A stretch of DNA of 64,000 bases from Holophagales bacterium (GTDB taxonomy: Bacteria; Acidobacteriota; Thermoanaerobaculia; Multivoradales; JAGPDF01), in the NCBI GenBank assembly GCA_016699405.1, contig CP064972.1, positions 2,201,501 through 2,265,500 on the forward strand. The letters run 5' to 3'. The notes beneath the pieces were generated by a model that saw only the letters and a program-made list of their open reading frames with translations, was not told the origin of the DNA and did no database searches. Both the position numbers and the translations under genes were made by a program. Shown here piece after piece: positions 34,538 to 44,011 of the stretch; positions within the stretch are counted from its first letter, which is position 1, and each line of letters begins with the position of its first letter.

Positions 34538-35737
34538 GTGAACGAGGTCCCGGATCGAGAGGCGTTCAATCGCTCTCATCGCGCCTTTCTGCGGTGGGCC
34601 GAGGAGAAGAGCGGAGGCGAGACCTTCAGGAGCTTCGACCATCCGTACTTCGTGCGTGACGAGGTCGCCTACAAGCATCTGGCCTATGCCGACGGTGCGA
34701 AGGCCTTGCATCTCGATCGCTGGAAGGCCTGGCGTCGATCCCCCGGGAAGATCCTCGGGGCGGTGAAGGCTGCCTGCGAGCAACGCGTCAGCCGGAACCT
34801 GCTAGAGCAGCAGCGGCACGGACCAAAGAGCTGCTCTCACTCGCCCCTGTTCCTTGCGACTACAACCCAAGCCGTAGCCGGCCTCGAGGAGGCGCTCTTC
34901 GAGTATCTGCTCGGAGGCGACTCCTCGGCCGCGTCGTTCGGCCCACGGTTCGACGCTTTCGCGTCTTACCTGAAGGCGCACCGGCTGGGCTGCAAGTGGC
35001 CTTTCCTGGCTTACCTGGCCTTCTTGTTGGAGCCGCGGAGCTTCATGCCGGTTCGGCCGGAGCGCTTCGATGCCCTGCTCACGCATTACGGCCTGTCGAC
35101 AAGGCTGGCCTCCAACATCTCCTGGAAGGCCTACGAGGAGCTCTTGCGCGTCACCGACTTCCTGCGCAACGAGCTTTCGATCTATGGAACGCCGAGCCTC
35201 ATCGAGATCCAGTCCTACATGTGGGTGGTCGCGAACCTGGTCAATGCAGGCCTTGCGCCCGACGACGAGGGCACCGCGATCGACTTCGCAGCCACCCTGA
35301 AGGCGCGACAGTGCCGGGCCGACGAGCGGGAGAGGATCGGCCTAGCGGGAGAGCTGTTCGTGTTCGAGGAGCTCAGGCGGCGCCTACTGGCGGGGAATCG
35401 ACCTGACCTTGCAGAAGCGACCAAGCTGGTGGCCGACGACTCGGCCGCACTCGGCTACGACATCCGCAGCTTCGACGACTTGGGGCGCGAGATTCACGTC
35501 GAGGTCAAGTCGACCACACGCGGGCGAGAGCAGGACTACGGGTTCTTCATCTCGGAGAATGAGATCCGGTGCGCCAAGAACGATCCTGCGTGGCGCCTCT
35601 TCAGGGTTTGGTCGGTCGACAAGAGCCCGACTCTCGAAGACCTTGGGAACCCGATCACCTCGGCGCCCGACGGCTGGCGCATCGAAGCGTCGACCTGGCA
35701 TGTCAGCCCCGATTCCCATGTCGCTTGGCGGTCGTAG
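34538..35737 (+). CDS. DUF3883-type (PD-(D/E)xK-like) protein of unknown function
   Basis: 399 residues from a GTG with a strong GGAGG site. The first 230 residues are helical and unrecognised. Residues about 270-395 match the DUF3883 (NO VEIN C-terminal) fold: 'ELFVFEEL', D308 in 'GYDIRSFDDLGREIHVEVKS' and E322-x-K324, ending 'FRVWSVDKSP'. The D...ExK arrangement is that of PD-(D/E)xK nucleases, so endonuclease activity is possible but unproven. It starts 35 bases after the helicase gene on the same strand, making it a candidate further component of the retron-helicase unit. Confidence 0.72.
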   Translation: MNEVPDREAFNRSHRAFLRWAEEKSGGETFRSFDHPYFVRDEVAYKHLAYADGAKALHLDRWKAWRRSPGKILGAVKAACEQRVSRNLLEQQRHGPKSCSHSPLFLATTTQAVAGLEEALFEYLLGGDSSAASFGPRFDAFASYLKAHRLGCKWPFLAYLAFLLEPRSFMPVRPERFDALLTHYGLSTRLASNISWKAYEELLRVTDFLRNELSIYGTPSLIEIQSYMWVVANLVNAGLAPDDEGTAIDFAATLKARQCRADERERIGLAGELFVFEELRRRLLAGNRPDLAEATKLVADDSAALGYDIRSFDDLGREIHVEVKSTTRGREQDYGFFISENEIRCAKNDPAWRLFRVWSVDKSPTLEDLGNPITSAPDGWRIEASTWHVSPDSHVAWRS

Positions 35738-35765
35738 TCCCGCTCCTCGCCGGCAGCCGCCCCGA

Positions 35766-35830
35766 GATATAGCGATTTATTGCCGAAAACGGCTATAAAT
35801 GGCTATAGGCGGCTAGAACTTGCTATAAAC
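35766..35830 (+). promoter_or_regulatory. Four 10-bp-phased GGCTATA repeats with an upstream inverted copy
   Basis: Bases 35791-35830 divide exactly into four decamers: ggctataaat, ggctataggc, ggctagaact, tgctataaac. The core thus recurs every 10 bases, on one face of the helix. An inverted copy (tatagc) lies at 35766-35771. The block ends 6 bases before the ATPase start and probably overlaps its promoter, so it looks like a cooperative operator. A TTG at 35780 could in principle be read through it, but protein similarity begins at 35837. Confidence 0.55.
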
Positions 35831-35836
35831 GAGGCC

Positions 35837-37054
35837 ATGGACCCGATCCAGAATCCCTTCTCCCCCGGTGCCGGATCTCCCCCTCCCGAACTCGTCGGGC
35901 GGGATCCGGTCTTGGAACAGGCGAGGATACTCCTCGGCCGGGTGAAACTCCGGCGGCCCGAGAAGAGCCTGCTGCTCACGGGGCTGCGGGGGGTCGGAAA
36001 GACCGTTCTCCTCAACGAGATCAAGCGTCTGGCGGCTCAGCAGGAGTACCGCACAGTCTCCATCGAAGCCCTCGAAGAGAAGCCACTGGCCGAGCTCTTG
36101 GTGCCTTACCTCAAGAACCTCCTCTTCGAGCTGGACCGCGCCGCCGGGGCGGGCGGCAAGGTCAAGCGGGGCCTCGCCGTCCTGCGGAGCTTCATTGGCG
36201 CGATCCGAGTCACGGTCAGCGACGTGACCTTCGGGCTCGACATCGAACCGGAGGCGGGAGCCGCCGACAGCGGAGACCTCGAGATCGACCTTCCCAACCT
36301 CCTCGTGGCTATCGCAGAAGCGGCCGAGGACAAGAAGACCGGGGTGGCGCTCTTCATCGACGAGATCCAGTACTTCAGTCAGAAGGAGCTGGGAGCGCTG
36401 ATCATGGCGCTCCACCGGATCCAGCAGGGCCAGCTTCCATTCGTCCTGTTCGGAGCGGGGCTGCCGATCCTGCCCGGACTCGCCGGCGAAGCGAAGTCAT
36501 ACGCTGAACGGCGCTTCAGCTTCCCAGACATCGGTGCACTGTCTCGAGAGGATGCTGCCAAGGCCATCAAGGAACCCGCGCTGGCCGCCGGGGTGGTCGT
36601 CGAGCCGGCTGCCTTGGAGGAGATCTTCAGGCTCACTCAGGGCTACCCGTACTTCCTGCAGGAGTGGGGCTACCAGTCCTGGAATCGGGCGCCCTCCTCG
36701 CCGATTACCCTGCAGATCGTTCATGACGCGACAGCCATCGTGCTTCCGCGCCTCGACGAGAACTTCTTCCGTGTCCGATTCGATCGGCTGACGCCCGGGG
36801 AGAAGACCTTCCTGCGGGCGATGGCGGAGCTCGGCGCCGGCCCCTACCGCACCGCGGAGATCGCCGACGCGTTGCGCGTGAAGCTGACGAGCCTCGGACC
36901 GGTGCGCGCCAATCTCATCCGGAAGGGCATGGTCTACAGCCCGGCCCATGGCGAAATGGCATTCACCGTCCCGCTGTTCGACGAGTTCATGCGCCGGGCC
37001 ATCCCGGAATTCCAGCCAAGGTCTGCCTCGGCTTCCGAGAAGGGCTCGGCCTGA
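35837..37054 (+). CDS. AAA+ ATPase of the Orc1/Cdc6-like 'predicted ATPase' type
   Basis: 405 residues from the ATG at 35837, where the family signature 'NPFSPGAGSPPPELVGRD' begins. Walker A 'GLRGVGKT' is at 49-56, Walker B 'FIDEIQ' at 173-178, a sensor region at 'FVLFGAGLPILPGLAGE', and a lid at 'GYPYFLQEWGYQSWN'. A C-terminal winged helix lies near 325-390 ('LGAGPYRTAEIADALRVKL'). Proteins of this kind act as STAND-like or antitoxin-like ATPases in defence loci, but many remain uncharacterised. It sits at the end of the island behind phased repeats that may be its operator. Confidence 0.82.
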   Translation: MDPIQNPFSPGAGSPPPELVGRDPVLEQARILLGRVKLRRPEKSLLLTGLRGVGKTVLLNEIKRLAAQQEYRTVSIEALEEKPLAELLVPYLKNLLFELDRAAGAGGKVKRGLAVLRSFIGAIRVTVSDVTFGLDIEPEAGAADSGDLEIDLPNLLVAIAEAAEDKKTGVALFIDEIQYFSQKELGALIMALHRIQQGQLPFVLFGAGLPILPGLAGEAKSYAERRFSFPDIGALSREDAAKAIKEPALAAGVVVEPAALEEIFRLTQGYPYFLQEWGYQSWNRAPSSPITLQIVHDATAIVLPRLDENFFRVRFDRLTPGEKTFLRAMAELGAGPYRTAEIADALRVKLTSLGPVRANLIRKGMVYSPAHGEMAFTVPLFDEFMRRAIPEFQPRSASASEKGSA

Positions 37055-37206
37055 GCCGGTTGTCCCGAGCTGGGGAGTCTTCCGAGCCGGTGAAGTCCCC
37101 GTCTGAGCCAACGCTCCTTGCGGACGTTGGGTGCAATGCCCGGCGCGTCCTCTCCGGTCCGCAACCCCGGCACTGAAGCCGTCGTATCCTCGTTGCAGAG
37201 GGGAAC

Positions 37207-38523
37207 ATGACAGCGAATCCGGCGGTCGGCGGCGCACCGCGCGACGGGCGGGAGCTCGGCGCCGAGGAGAAGTGTGCGCTGCTGCTCGAGATCTCGCGGC
37301 GCAGCCGGGGGACGCTCGATCTGACCGAGACGCTCGACACGCTGCTCGGAGCGGTGGGGTCCGTGGTGGACTACGACGCGGCCGGGATCTTCGCGCTCGC
37401 CGAGGATCTCTACCCGGGGCGGGAGCGGCCGCCGGGGGTGATCGCCGGGGTGGCGCGCCGCGGCTTCGAGATCCGGCCCGTCGCCGACGACGCGATGCTC
37501 AGCTCCGGGCGGGGGATCGTCGGGCATGCCATCCGCACCGGTCAGAGCGTGCTCGTACCGGATGTCAGCCGGGATCCCCGCTACGTCGTCGGAAGGAACG
37601 AGACGCGCTCGGAGCTCGCGGTGCCGGTCGTCGTCGACGGCCGCACGATCGCCGCCCTCAACGTCGAGAGCGATCGCCTCGACGCCTTCGACGCGCGCGA
37701 TGTCGGGCTGCTCGAGTTCTTCGCCGAGGCGGCGGCGATGGCGATCGAGAAGGCGATGCTCCACCGCCACCTGCTCGACCGCGAGCACCTCGAGACGCAG
37801 CTCCGCATCGCCCGCGACGTGCAGACCGGCCTGTTGCCGGCGGCAGCGCCGGTGCTGCCGGGCTACGACCTCGCCGGCGTCTGTCTGCCGAGCCTCGAGC
37901 TCGGCGGCGACTACTTCGACTTCCTGCCACTTCCCGACGGTCGGCTCGGCCTGGTGATCGCCGATGTCGCCGGCAAGGGCGTGCCGGCGGCTCTGGTCAT
38001 GGCGACCTTCCGCGCGCTGCTGCGCTCGCGCCACGATCTGGGGACCAGGGTCGATGCCACGGTGACGGAGGTCGGCCGGCTGTTGCGCGAGTCGGCGGCG
38101 CCGCGCCAGTTCGTCACCTGCATCTACGCCCTGCTCGAACCGGCGAGCGGCCGGCTGACCTACGCGAGCTGCGGCCACCCGCTCGCGGTGCTCGAGCGCG
38201 CCGATGGCAGGCTCGAGGAGCTGCCGAACTGCGGACCGGCGCTCGGCGTCTTCGGCGACGCCGGGCATGTCGAGCGTGAGACGACGCTCGCTCCCGGCGA
38301 CCGGTTGGTGCTCTTCACCGACGGGTTGCTCGAGGCGGCGAACCCGGCGGGCGAGGAGCTCGGCTCCGGCCGGCTGATGGCGGCGCTCGCCGGCTCGCGC
38401 GGCCTTTCGGCCGCGGCGCTGGTCGACGAGCTGGTAGCCCAGGTGCGCGCTTTCACCGCCTCGCCCCATCTCGCCGACGACCTGACGCTGCTCGTCCTGC
38501 GGCGTTCGGTCGCACAGGAGTAG
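37207..38523 (+). CDS. GAF-domain SpoIIE/RsbU-type PP2C protein phosphatase
   Basis: 438 residues. A GAF domain (about 25-190: 'AVGSVVDYDAAGIFALAEDL', 'SSGRGIVGHAIRTGQSVLVP', 'VPVVVDGRTIAALNVESDRL') is joined by a helix ('HLETQLRIARDVQTGLLPA') to a PP2C/SpoIIE phosphatase (about 215-432). The metal-binding aspartates are in 'LGGDYFDFLPLPDGRLGLVI' and 'DVAGKG', and the domain ends 'HLADDLTLLVLRR'. Such enzymes dephosphorylate anti-anti-sigma factors in partner-switching. No sigma regulator is adjacent, so the target is unknown. The gene stands alone, 136 bases before the P-type ATPase gene. Confidence 0.93.
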   Translation: MTANPAVGGAPRDGRELGAEEKCALLLEISRRSRGTLDLTETLDTLLGAVGSVVDYDAAGIFALAEDLYPGRERPPGVIAGVARRGFEIRPVADDAMLSSGRGIVGHAIRTGQSVLVPDVSRDPRYVVGRNETRSELAVPVVVDGRTIAALNVESDRLDAFDARDVGLLEFFAEAAAMAIEKAMLHRHLLDREHLETQLRIARDVQTGLLPAAAPVLPGYDLAGVCLPSLELGGDYFDFLPLPDGRLGLVIADVAGKGVPAALVMATFRALLRSRHDLGTRVDATVTEVGRLLRESAAPRQFVTCIYALLEPASGRLTYASCGHPLAVLERADGRLEELPNCGPALGVFGDAGHVERETTLAPGDRLVLFTDGLLEAANPAGEELGSGRLMAALAGSRGLSAAALVDELVAQVRAFTASPHLADDLTLLVLRRSVAQE

Positions 38524-38658
38524 GCTGCCCCCGGGGGTTGCGGGTTCGGCCGCGGCTTCGTGCGGTGACTCCGGGCAGCGTGCCGGGGCCGCGCTCTCTC
38601 CCGTCGACCGTTTCAGGCACCGGCTTCACACCCGTCCTCACGCTCGAGGTTCCGCCCC

Positions 38659-41499
38659 GTGATCGCAGACGTTCCGTCGCAAGAGGATCGAAGCGCCCCG
38701 TATCGGCAGTCGGTCGACGAGGTGGCGAAGGCGCTCGGTACCGACGCCCAGCGCGGCCTGAGCGACGCGGAGGCCGCGGCGCGTCTCCTGCGCTTCGGTC
38801 GCAACGAGCTGGCGACGGTGAAGCCCGTCGCCGCCTGGCGGCGGTTCGCCGCCCAGTTCCGGGACGTGCTGGTCCTGCTGCTGCTGGCGGCCACGGCGAT
38901 CTCGGCGGTGCTTTGGGCGCTGGAGCGCGACACGACGCTGCCCTACGAGTCGTTCGCCATCCTCGCGGTGGTGCTGCTCAACGCCACCCTCGGCTTCGTG
39001 CTCGAGTCGCGGGCGGAGGCGGCGGTGGCGGCGCTCAAGGCGATGTCCGCGGCCGAGGCCACGGCGATCCGCGCTGGCGAGCGCCGCCGCGTGCCGGCCG
39101 CCGAGCTCGTCCCCGGCGACCTCGTGCTAATCGAGGAGGGCGACACCCTCGCCGCCGATGCGCGGCTCGTCGAGGTGACCGGGTTGCAGACCGGCGAAGC
39201 GGCGTTGACCGGCGAGAGCCAGCCGGTCGACAAGGAGACGGCGCCGATCGCCGCCGAGGCCGCCCTCGGCGACCGCGTCAACATGATCTGGAGCGGCACC
39301 GCCGTCACCTACGGGCACGGCAAGGCGCTGGTCACGGCGACCGGGATGCGGACCGAGATGGGGCGCATCGCCGTCCTGCTCGGCGAGACGCGCGCCACGT
39401 CGACGCCGCTGCAGCGCGAGCTCGACCGCCTCGGAAGACGACTCGGGCTCGCCGTGCTGGTGATCGCGGCGGTGATGATCGCCACCATCGTCGTCGTCGA
39501 CCAGGTGCGCAGCGCCGCGGCGTTCCTCGACGCCCTGATCCTCGGCGTGGCGCTCGCCGTCGCCGCGGTGCCGGAGGGGCTGCCGGCGGTGGTCACCGCC
39601 GTGCTCGCCCTCGGCGTACAGCGCCTGGCGAAGCGCCGGGCGATCGTCCGCCATCTCGCTGCGGTCGAGACGCTGGGCTCGGCGAGCGTCATCGCCTCCG
39701 ACAAGACCGGCACCTTGACCCGCAACGAGATGACCGTGCGGATGCTGGTCACCGCGAGCGGGCGCGTGGCGTTCGGCGGCTCCGGCTACGGACCCGAGGG
39801 GGACGTGACGCGCGAGGACGGCGGGCCGCTCGACGGGGCGTTGCGCCTGGAGCTCGAGCGTGCCTTGACCGCCGCCGATCGCGCCAACAACGCCGCGATC
39901 GTCGAGCGCGACGGCCGCTCGAGCGCGCAGGGCGATCCGACCGAGGCGGCGCTGCTCGCCGCCGCACGCAAGGCCGGGCTCGCCCCCTCGGCCCTCGCCG
40001 CGCGGCTGCCGCGCGTCGGGGAGGTGCCGTTCTCCTCCGAACGCAAGTTGATGAGCACCATCCACCGCGATGCCGAAAGCGACCGGCGCCTGGTCGTCTT
40101 CACCAAGGGCGCTCCCGGCGTGGTGCTCGAACGCTGCGCCGCCGAGCTCGTCGGTGCCGAGGTGCGGCCGCTCACGCCGGAGCGCCGGGCGGCGATCCTG
40201 CGGACCAACGACGCGCTCGCCGACGCGGCGCTGCGCACGCTCGGGATCGCGACCCGCTGGCTGACGGACGAGATGCTCCCGGCCGGCGGCCAGGTGAGCG
40301 AGCAGGCGGAGCGCGACCTCGTCTTCCTCGGGCTCGTCGGCATGATTGACCCGCCGCGCGCCGAGGCGAAGGAGGCGGTGGCGCGCGCCCGCGGGGCGGG
40401 GATCCGGCCGCTGATGATCACCGGCGATCATCCGCGGACGGCGGTGGTCATCGCCCGCGAGCTCGGCATCTCCGACGACGGTCGGGTGGTCACCGGTGCC
40501 GAGCTCGAACGGATGGACGACGAAGCGCTGAGACTGGCGGTCGACGCGACGGCGGTCTATGCCCGGGTCAACCCCGCGCACAAGCTGCGGCTCGTCCAGG
40601 CGCTGCAGCACGGCGGCGCGATCGTCGCGATGACCGGCGACGGGGTCAACGACGCTCCGGCGCTGAAGATGGCCGATATCGGCGTGGCGATGGGGATCAC
40701 CGGCACTGACGTCTCGAAGGAGGCGGCCGACCTGGTGCTCGCCGACGACAACTTCGCCACGCTGGTCGCCGCCGTGGAGGAGGGGCGGGCGGTCTTCGCC
40801 AACATCCGCCGGTTCCTGCGCTTCCTGCTCTCGTCGAACATCGGCGAGGTGCTGACGATGTTCTTCGGCGTGCTGCTGGCTCACCGTCTCGGTCTGCCTG
40901 CCAAGGAGGGCGCCGTCGTCCTGCCGCTCCTGGCGACGCAACTGCTGTGGATCAACCTGGTGACCGACGGCGCGCCGGCCTTGGCGCTCGGTGTGGATCC
41001 GCCGGACGAGGACCTGATGATCCGGTCGGCGCGCCCCGCCGGCGAGAGGACGATCACCCCACGGATGTGGCGCGGCATCGGCCTCGTCGGCCTCGCGATG
41101 GCGGCCGGCACGCTCTTCGTGCTCGACGCCGCGCTGCCCGGCGGGATGGTGGAGGGGAACGGCGACCTGCCGTTCGCGCAGACGATGGCCTTCACCACCC
41201 TCATGCTCTTCCAGCTCTTCAACGTCCTCAATGCGCGCTCGGACGAGCGGAGCGCCTTCTCGCGTCTCTTCACCAACCGCTGGCTCTGGGCCTCGCTCGT
41301 CCTGTCCCTCGCCCTGCAGGGGATCGTGCTCGAGGTCCCCGCCCTGCAGCGCGCCTTCGGGACGGTCTCGCTCGGGGTCGGAGACTGGCTGCGCTGTCTC
41401 GCCGTGGCGAGCAGCGTCCTCTGGTTGCGCGAGGCGCAGAAGGTGGTTCTGCGGCTCGCCGACCGCCGGAGGGCGAGCGCCTCCGGGCGTCCGACCTGA
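38659..41499 (+). CDS. P2A-type calcium-transporting ATPase
   Basis: 946 residues from a GTG. The cytoplasmic N-terminus matches cation ATPases ('VDEVAKALGTDAQRGLSDAE'). The actuator loop has 'TGEAALTGES', membrane helix 4 has 'PEGLPA' with E306, and the phosphorylated Asp is D348 in 'DKTGTLT'. The hinge is 'MTGDGVNDAPALKMADIG' and helix 6 has 'WINLVTDGAPALALG' with the Asn and Asp that bind calcium in SERCA. These residues favour calcium export over other cations. Ten membrane helices and full family length; no truncation. Confidence 0.93.
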   Translation: MIADVPSQEDRSAPYRQSVDEVAKALGTDAQRGLSDAEAAARLLRFGRNELATVKPVAAWRRFAAQFRDVLVLLLLAATAISAVLWALERDTTLPYESFAILAVVLLNATLGFVLESRAEAAVAALKAMSAAEATAIRAGERRRVPAAELVPGDLVLIEEGDTLAADARLVEVTGLQTGEAALTGESQPVDKETAPIAAEAALGDRVNMIWSGTAVTYGHGKALVTATGMRTEMGRIAVLLGETRATSTPLQRELDRLGRRLGLAVLVIAAVMIATIVVVDQVRSAAAFLDALILGVALAVAAVPEGLPAVVTAVLALGVQRLAKRRAIVRHLAAVETLGSASVIASDKTGTLTRNEMTVRMLVTASGRVAFGGSGYGPEGDVTREDGGPLDGALRLELERALTAADRANNAAIVERDGRSSAQGDPTEAALLAAARKAGLAPSALAARLPRVGEVPFSSERKLMSTIHRDAESDRRLVVFTKGAPGVVLERCAAELVGAEVRPLTPERRAAILRTNDALADAALRTLGIATRWLTDEMLPAGGQVSEQAERDLVFLGLVGMIDPPRAEAKEAVARARGAGIRPLMITGDHPRTAVVIARELGISDDGRVVTGAELERMDDEALRLAVDATAVYARVNPAHKLRLVQALQHGGAIVAMTGDGVNDAPALKMADIGVAMGITGTDVSKEAADLVLADDNFATLVAAVEEGRAVFANIRRFLRFLLSSNIGEVLTMFFGVLLAHRLGLPAKEGAVVLPLLATQLLWINLVTDGAPALALGVDPPDEDLMIRSARPAGERTITPRMWRGIGLVGLAMAAGTLFVLDAALPGGMVEGNGDLPFAQTMAFTTLMLFQLFNVLNARSDERSAFSRLFTNRWLWASLVLSLALQGIVLEVPALQRAFGTVSLGVGDWLRCLAVASSVLWLREAQKVVLRLADRRRASASGRPT

Positions 41500-41584
41500 G
41501 CGGGTGTGGGCCGCGCCGGCCGGAGCCCCTTGCCGCACTGCGGTGCTAGAGTCCCTCTTCGCAGTTCCTTATGGAGGAGAGCCC

Positions 41585-43897
41585 ATGGAAACCACGTCGT
41601 TCAGGCGTTCGTTCGGAGGGATGACACTCGCCCTGGCGGTGGCCGTCGGCGGTGCAGCCTGGGGGCAGACCCCTGCCGCCCCGGCGACGCCGACCCCGCC
41701 GCCGGCCGAAGCGAAGGCGGACTCGCCCGAGCAGATGCCGGTGGTCCTCGACGAGATCGTCGTCACCGCGCAGAAGCGCGAGGAGAACATCCAGGAGGTG
41801 CCGCTGTCGATCACCACGCTCGACAGCGAGCAGATGCAACTGCTTTCGGCCGGCGGCGGCGACGTCAAGGTGCTGTCGGGCCGCGTTCCCAGCCTGCTGC
41901 TCGAGTCGTCGTTCGGTCGCGCCTTCCCGCGCTTCTACATCCGCGGCCTGGGCAACACCGACTTCGACCTCAACGCCTCGCAGCCGGTCTCGATGATCGT
42001 CGACGAGGTGGTGCTCGAAAACCCGGTGGTCAAGGGGATGCCGCTTTTCGACATCGACCACACCGAGGTCCTGCGCGGACCGCAGGGGACGCTCTTCGGC
42101 CGCAACACGCCGGCCGGCGTCGTCAAGTTCGACACCGTCAAGCCGAGCCAGGAGCGTGAGGGCTTCCTGCGCGCCTCCTACGGCAGCTACGACAACGTCG
42201 ACGTCCAGGCGGCCTATGGCGGCGCCCTCACGCCGACGCTCTCGGCGCGCCTCTCGGTGCTCTACCAGTCGCAGTCCGACTGGGTCGACAACGGCTTCAC
42301 CGGCAAGAAGGACGCCCTCGGCGGCTTCGACACCCAGGCGCTGCGCCTGCAGTTCCTGTGGCAGCCGAACGACCGCTTCGACGCCCTGCTCAACCTGCAC
42401 GGTTGGTCGCTCGACGGTACGGCCCGCATCTTCCGCGCCAACATCCTCAAGGCGGGAAGCAACGACCTCGCGGACGGCTTCCGCCAGGACAAGGTCTACC
42501 AGGACGGCCGCAACGAGCAGACGATCGACTCGATGGGCGGTGCGCTCAAGCTCAACTACGACCTCGGCTTCGCCAAGCTGACCTCGGTGACCGGCTACGA
42601 GACGATCAGCGACATGTACAGTCGCGGCGACATCGACGGCGGCTACGGCGCCGTCTTCGCCCCGCCGTCGGGCCCCGGGCTGATCCCGTTCCCCTCCGAG
42701 AGCGCCGACGGCATTCCGAGCCTCGATCAGGTCACCGAGGAGCTGCGGCTGGCGAGCGACACCGGCGGCGTCTTCGACTGGCTGTTCGGTGCCTTCTACT
42801 TCAACGAGAAGCTCGACGTCGACAGCTTCAGCTACGACACGCTCGCCGGCGGCGTGCAGAACGGCTACGCCAAGCAGCACCAGGAGTCCGACTCCTGGGC
42901 GCTCTTCGGCTCGTTCGACTTCCGCCCCACCGACCGCTGGAGCTTCAAGGCCGGTCTGCGCTACACGACCGACAAGAAGGACTTCACCGCCGAGCGCCCG
43001 CAGCCGCTCTTCCAGCCGCCGCTGGTGCGCCCGATCCACGTCGAGACCGACGCCGACCTGCTGACCTGGGATCTGTCCGGCAGCTACAAGGCAAGCGACA
43101 CGCTCAACTTCTACGGTCGTGTCGGCACGGGATTCCGCGCCCCGTCGATCCAGGGGCGCATCATGTTCTGCGCCGACTTCGAAGGCGGCGTCAACCCGGC
43201 GACCAACTGCGTTTCGATCGCCAACGAAGAGAAGATCTTCTCCACCGAGCTCGGCCTGAAGAGCGAGCTGCTCGACCGCAAGCTGCGGCTGAACCTCGCC
43301 ATCTACGACTACAAGGTCGACGGCCAGCAGCTCGTCGCGGTGGGCGGGCGCTACAACACCGCGACGCTGCTCAACGCCGACCAGACCGACGGCTACGGGT
43401 TCGAGGCCAACCTCGACTTCGCGCCGAGCCCGATGTGGCTGATCACCCTCGGCACGAGCTACAACAAGACGAAGATCGACGACCCCAGCCTGCTCGTCGC
43501 GCCGTGCGGCGGCGGCTGCACGGTGACCGACCCGATCGTCGGCGGTCTGGCGCGCATCGACGGCAATGCGCTGCCGCACGCGCCGGAGTGGATCTTCGAC
43601 GGCATCATCGACTTCCGCAAGCCGGTCGGCTCGGGCCTGCTGAGCGCCAGCGTCGACTGGGCGTACCACAGCGAGAAGAACTTCTTCCTCTACGAGTCGA
43701 AGGAGTTCAAGGCCGACTCGTTCGAGCTCGGAGCGCGCGTCGGCTACACCTTCGCCGAGGCCCGCTACGAAGTGGCGCTCTTCGCGCGCAACCTCACCGA
43801 CGAAGTCGTCGTGCAGAACGGCATCGACTTCAACAACCTGACCGGAATGACCAACGACCCGCGTCTCGTCGGGCTCGAATTCGTCGTCCACTTCTGA
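41585..43897 (+). CDS. TonB-dependent outer-membrane receptor
   Basis: 770 residues from the ATG at 41585 (GGAGGAG site). The signal peptide (1-28, ending 'GGAAWGQ') is followed by a Pro-rich stretch and a TonB box, 'DEIVVTAQKR'. The plug domain (about 60-180) holds 'FYIRGLGNTDFDLNASQPV', 'LRGPQGTLFGRNTPAGVV' and 'FDTVKP'; the beta-barrel runs to the terminal 'RLVGLEFVVHF' with C-terminal Phe. It is closest in style to the broad FecA/BfrA-like group found in Sphingomonads and Acidobacteria. The ligand cannot be predicted. A strong terminator follows. Confidence 0.95.
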   Translation: METTSFRRSFGGMTLALAVAVGGAAWGQTPAAPATPTPPPAEAKADSPEQMPVVLDEIVVTAQKREENIQEVPLSITTLDSEQMQLLSAGGGDVKVLSGRVPSLLLESSFGRAFPRFYIRGLGNTDFDLNASQPVSMIVDEVVLENPVVKGMPLFDIDHTEVLRGPQGTLFGRNTPAGVVKFDTVKPSQEREGFLRASYGSYDNVDVQAAYGGALTPTLSARLSVLYQSQSDWVDNGFTGKKDALGGFDTQALRLQFLWQPNDRFDALLNLHGWSLDGTARIFRANILKAGSNDLADGFRQDKVYQDGRNEQTIDSMGGALKLNYDLGFAKLTSVTGYETISDMYSRGDIDGGYGAVFAPPSGPGLIPFPSESADGIPSLDQVTEELRLASDTGGVFDWLFGAFYFNEKLDVDSFSYDTLAGGVQNGYAKQHQESDSWALFGSFDFRPTDRWSFKAGLRYTTDKKDFTAERPQPLFQPPLVRPIHVETDADLLTWDLSGSYKASDTLNFYGRVGTGFRAPSIQGRIMFCADFEGGVNPATNCVSIANEEKIFSTELGLKSELLDRKLRLNLAIYDYKVDGQQLVAVGGRYNTATLLNADQTDGYGFEANLDFAPSPMWLITLGTSYNKTKIDDPSLLVAPCGGGCTVTDPIVGGLARIDGNALPHAPEWIFDGIIDFRKPVGSGLLSASVDWAYHSEKNFFLYESKEFKADSFELGARVGYTFAEARYEVALFARNLTDEVVVQNGIDFNNLTGMTNDPRLVGLEFVVHF

Positions 43898-43956
43898 GTC
43901 GCACCGCCGGGCGGCCGACGGTCGCCCGATGCGCTGCGCTCTCGGCAGATTCCTCG

Positions 43957-43989
43957 CGGCCCCGGTTCGTCCGGGGCCGTTTGCTTTTT
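43957..43989 (+). terminator. Rho-independent terminator of the TonB receptor gene
   Basis: A perfect 9-bp stem (CGGCCCCGG at 43957-43965, CCGGGGCCG at 43971-43979) with a TTCGT loop is followed by TTTGCTTTTT. It also lies just beyond the 3' end of the convergent ECF sigma gene. Confidence 0.92.
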
Positions 43990-44011
43990 CCTGCCGAGTG
44001 ACGCTCGCGCC

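Noticed and set aside
37207..38523. Phosphatase gene as part of the defence island
   Set aside because: It has typical host codon use, SpoIIE/GAF domains common in signalling, and a 150-base gap from the island's last gene.
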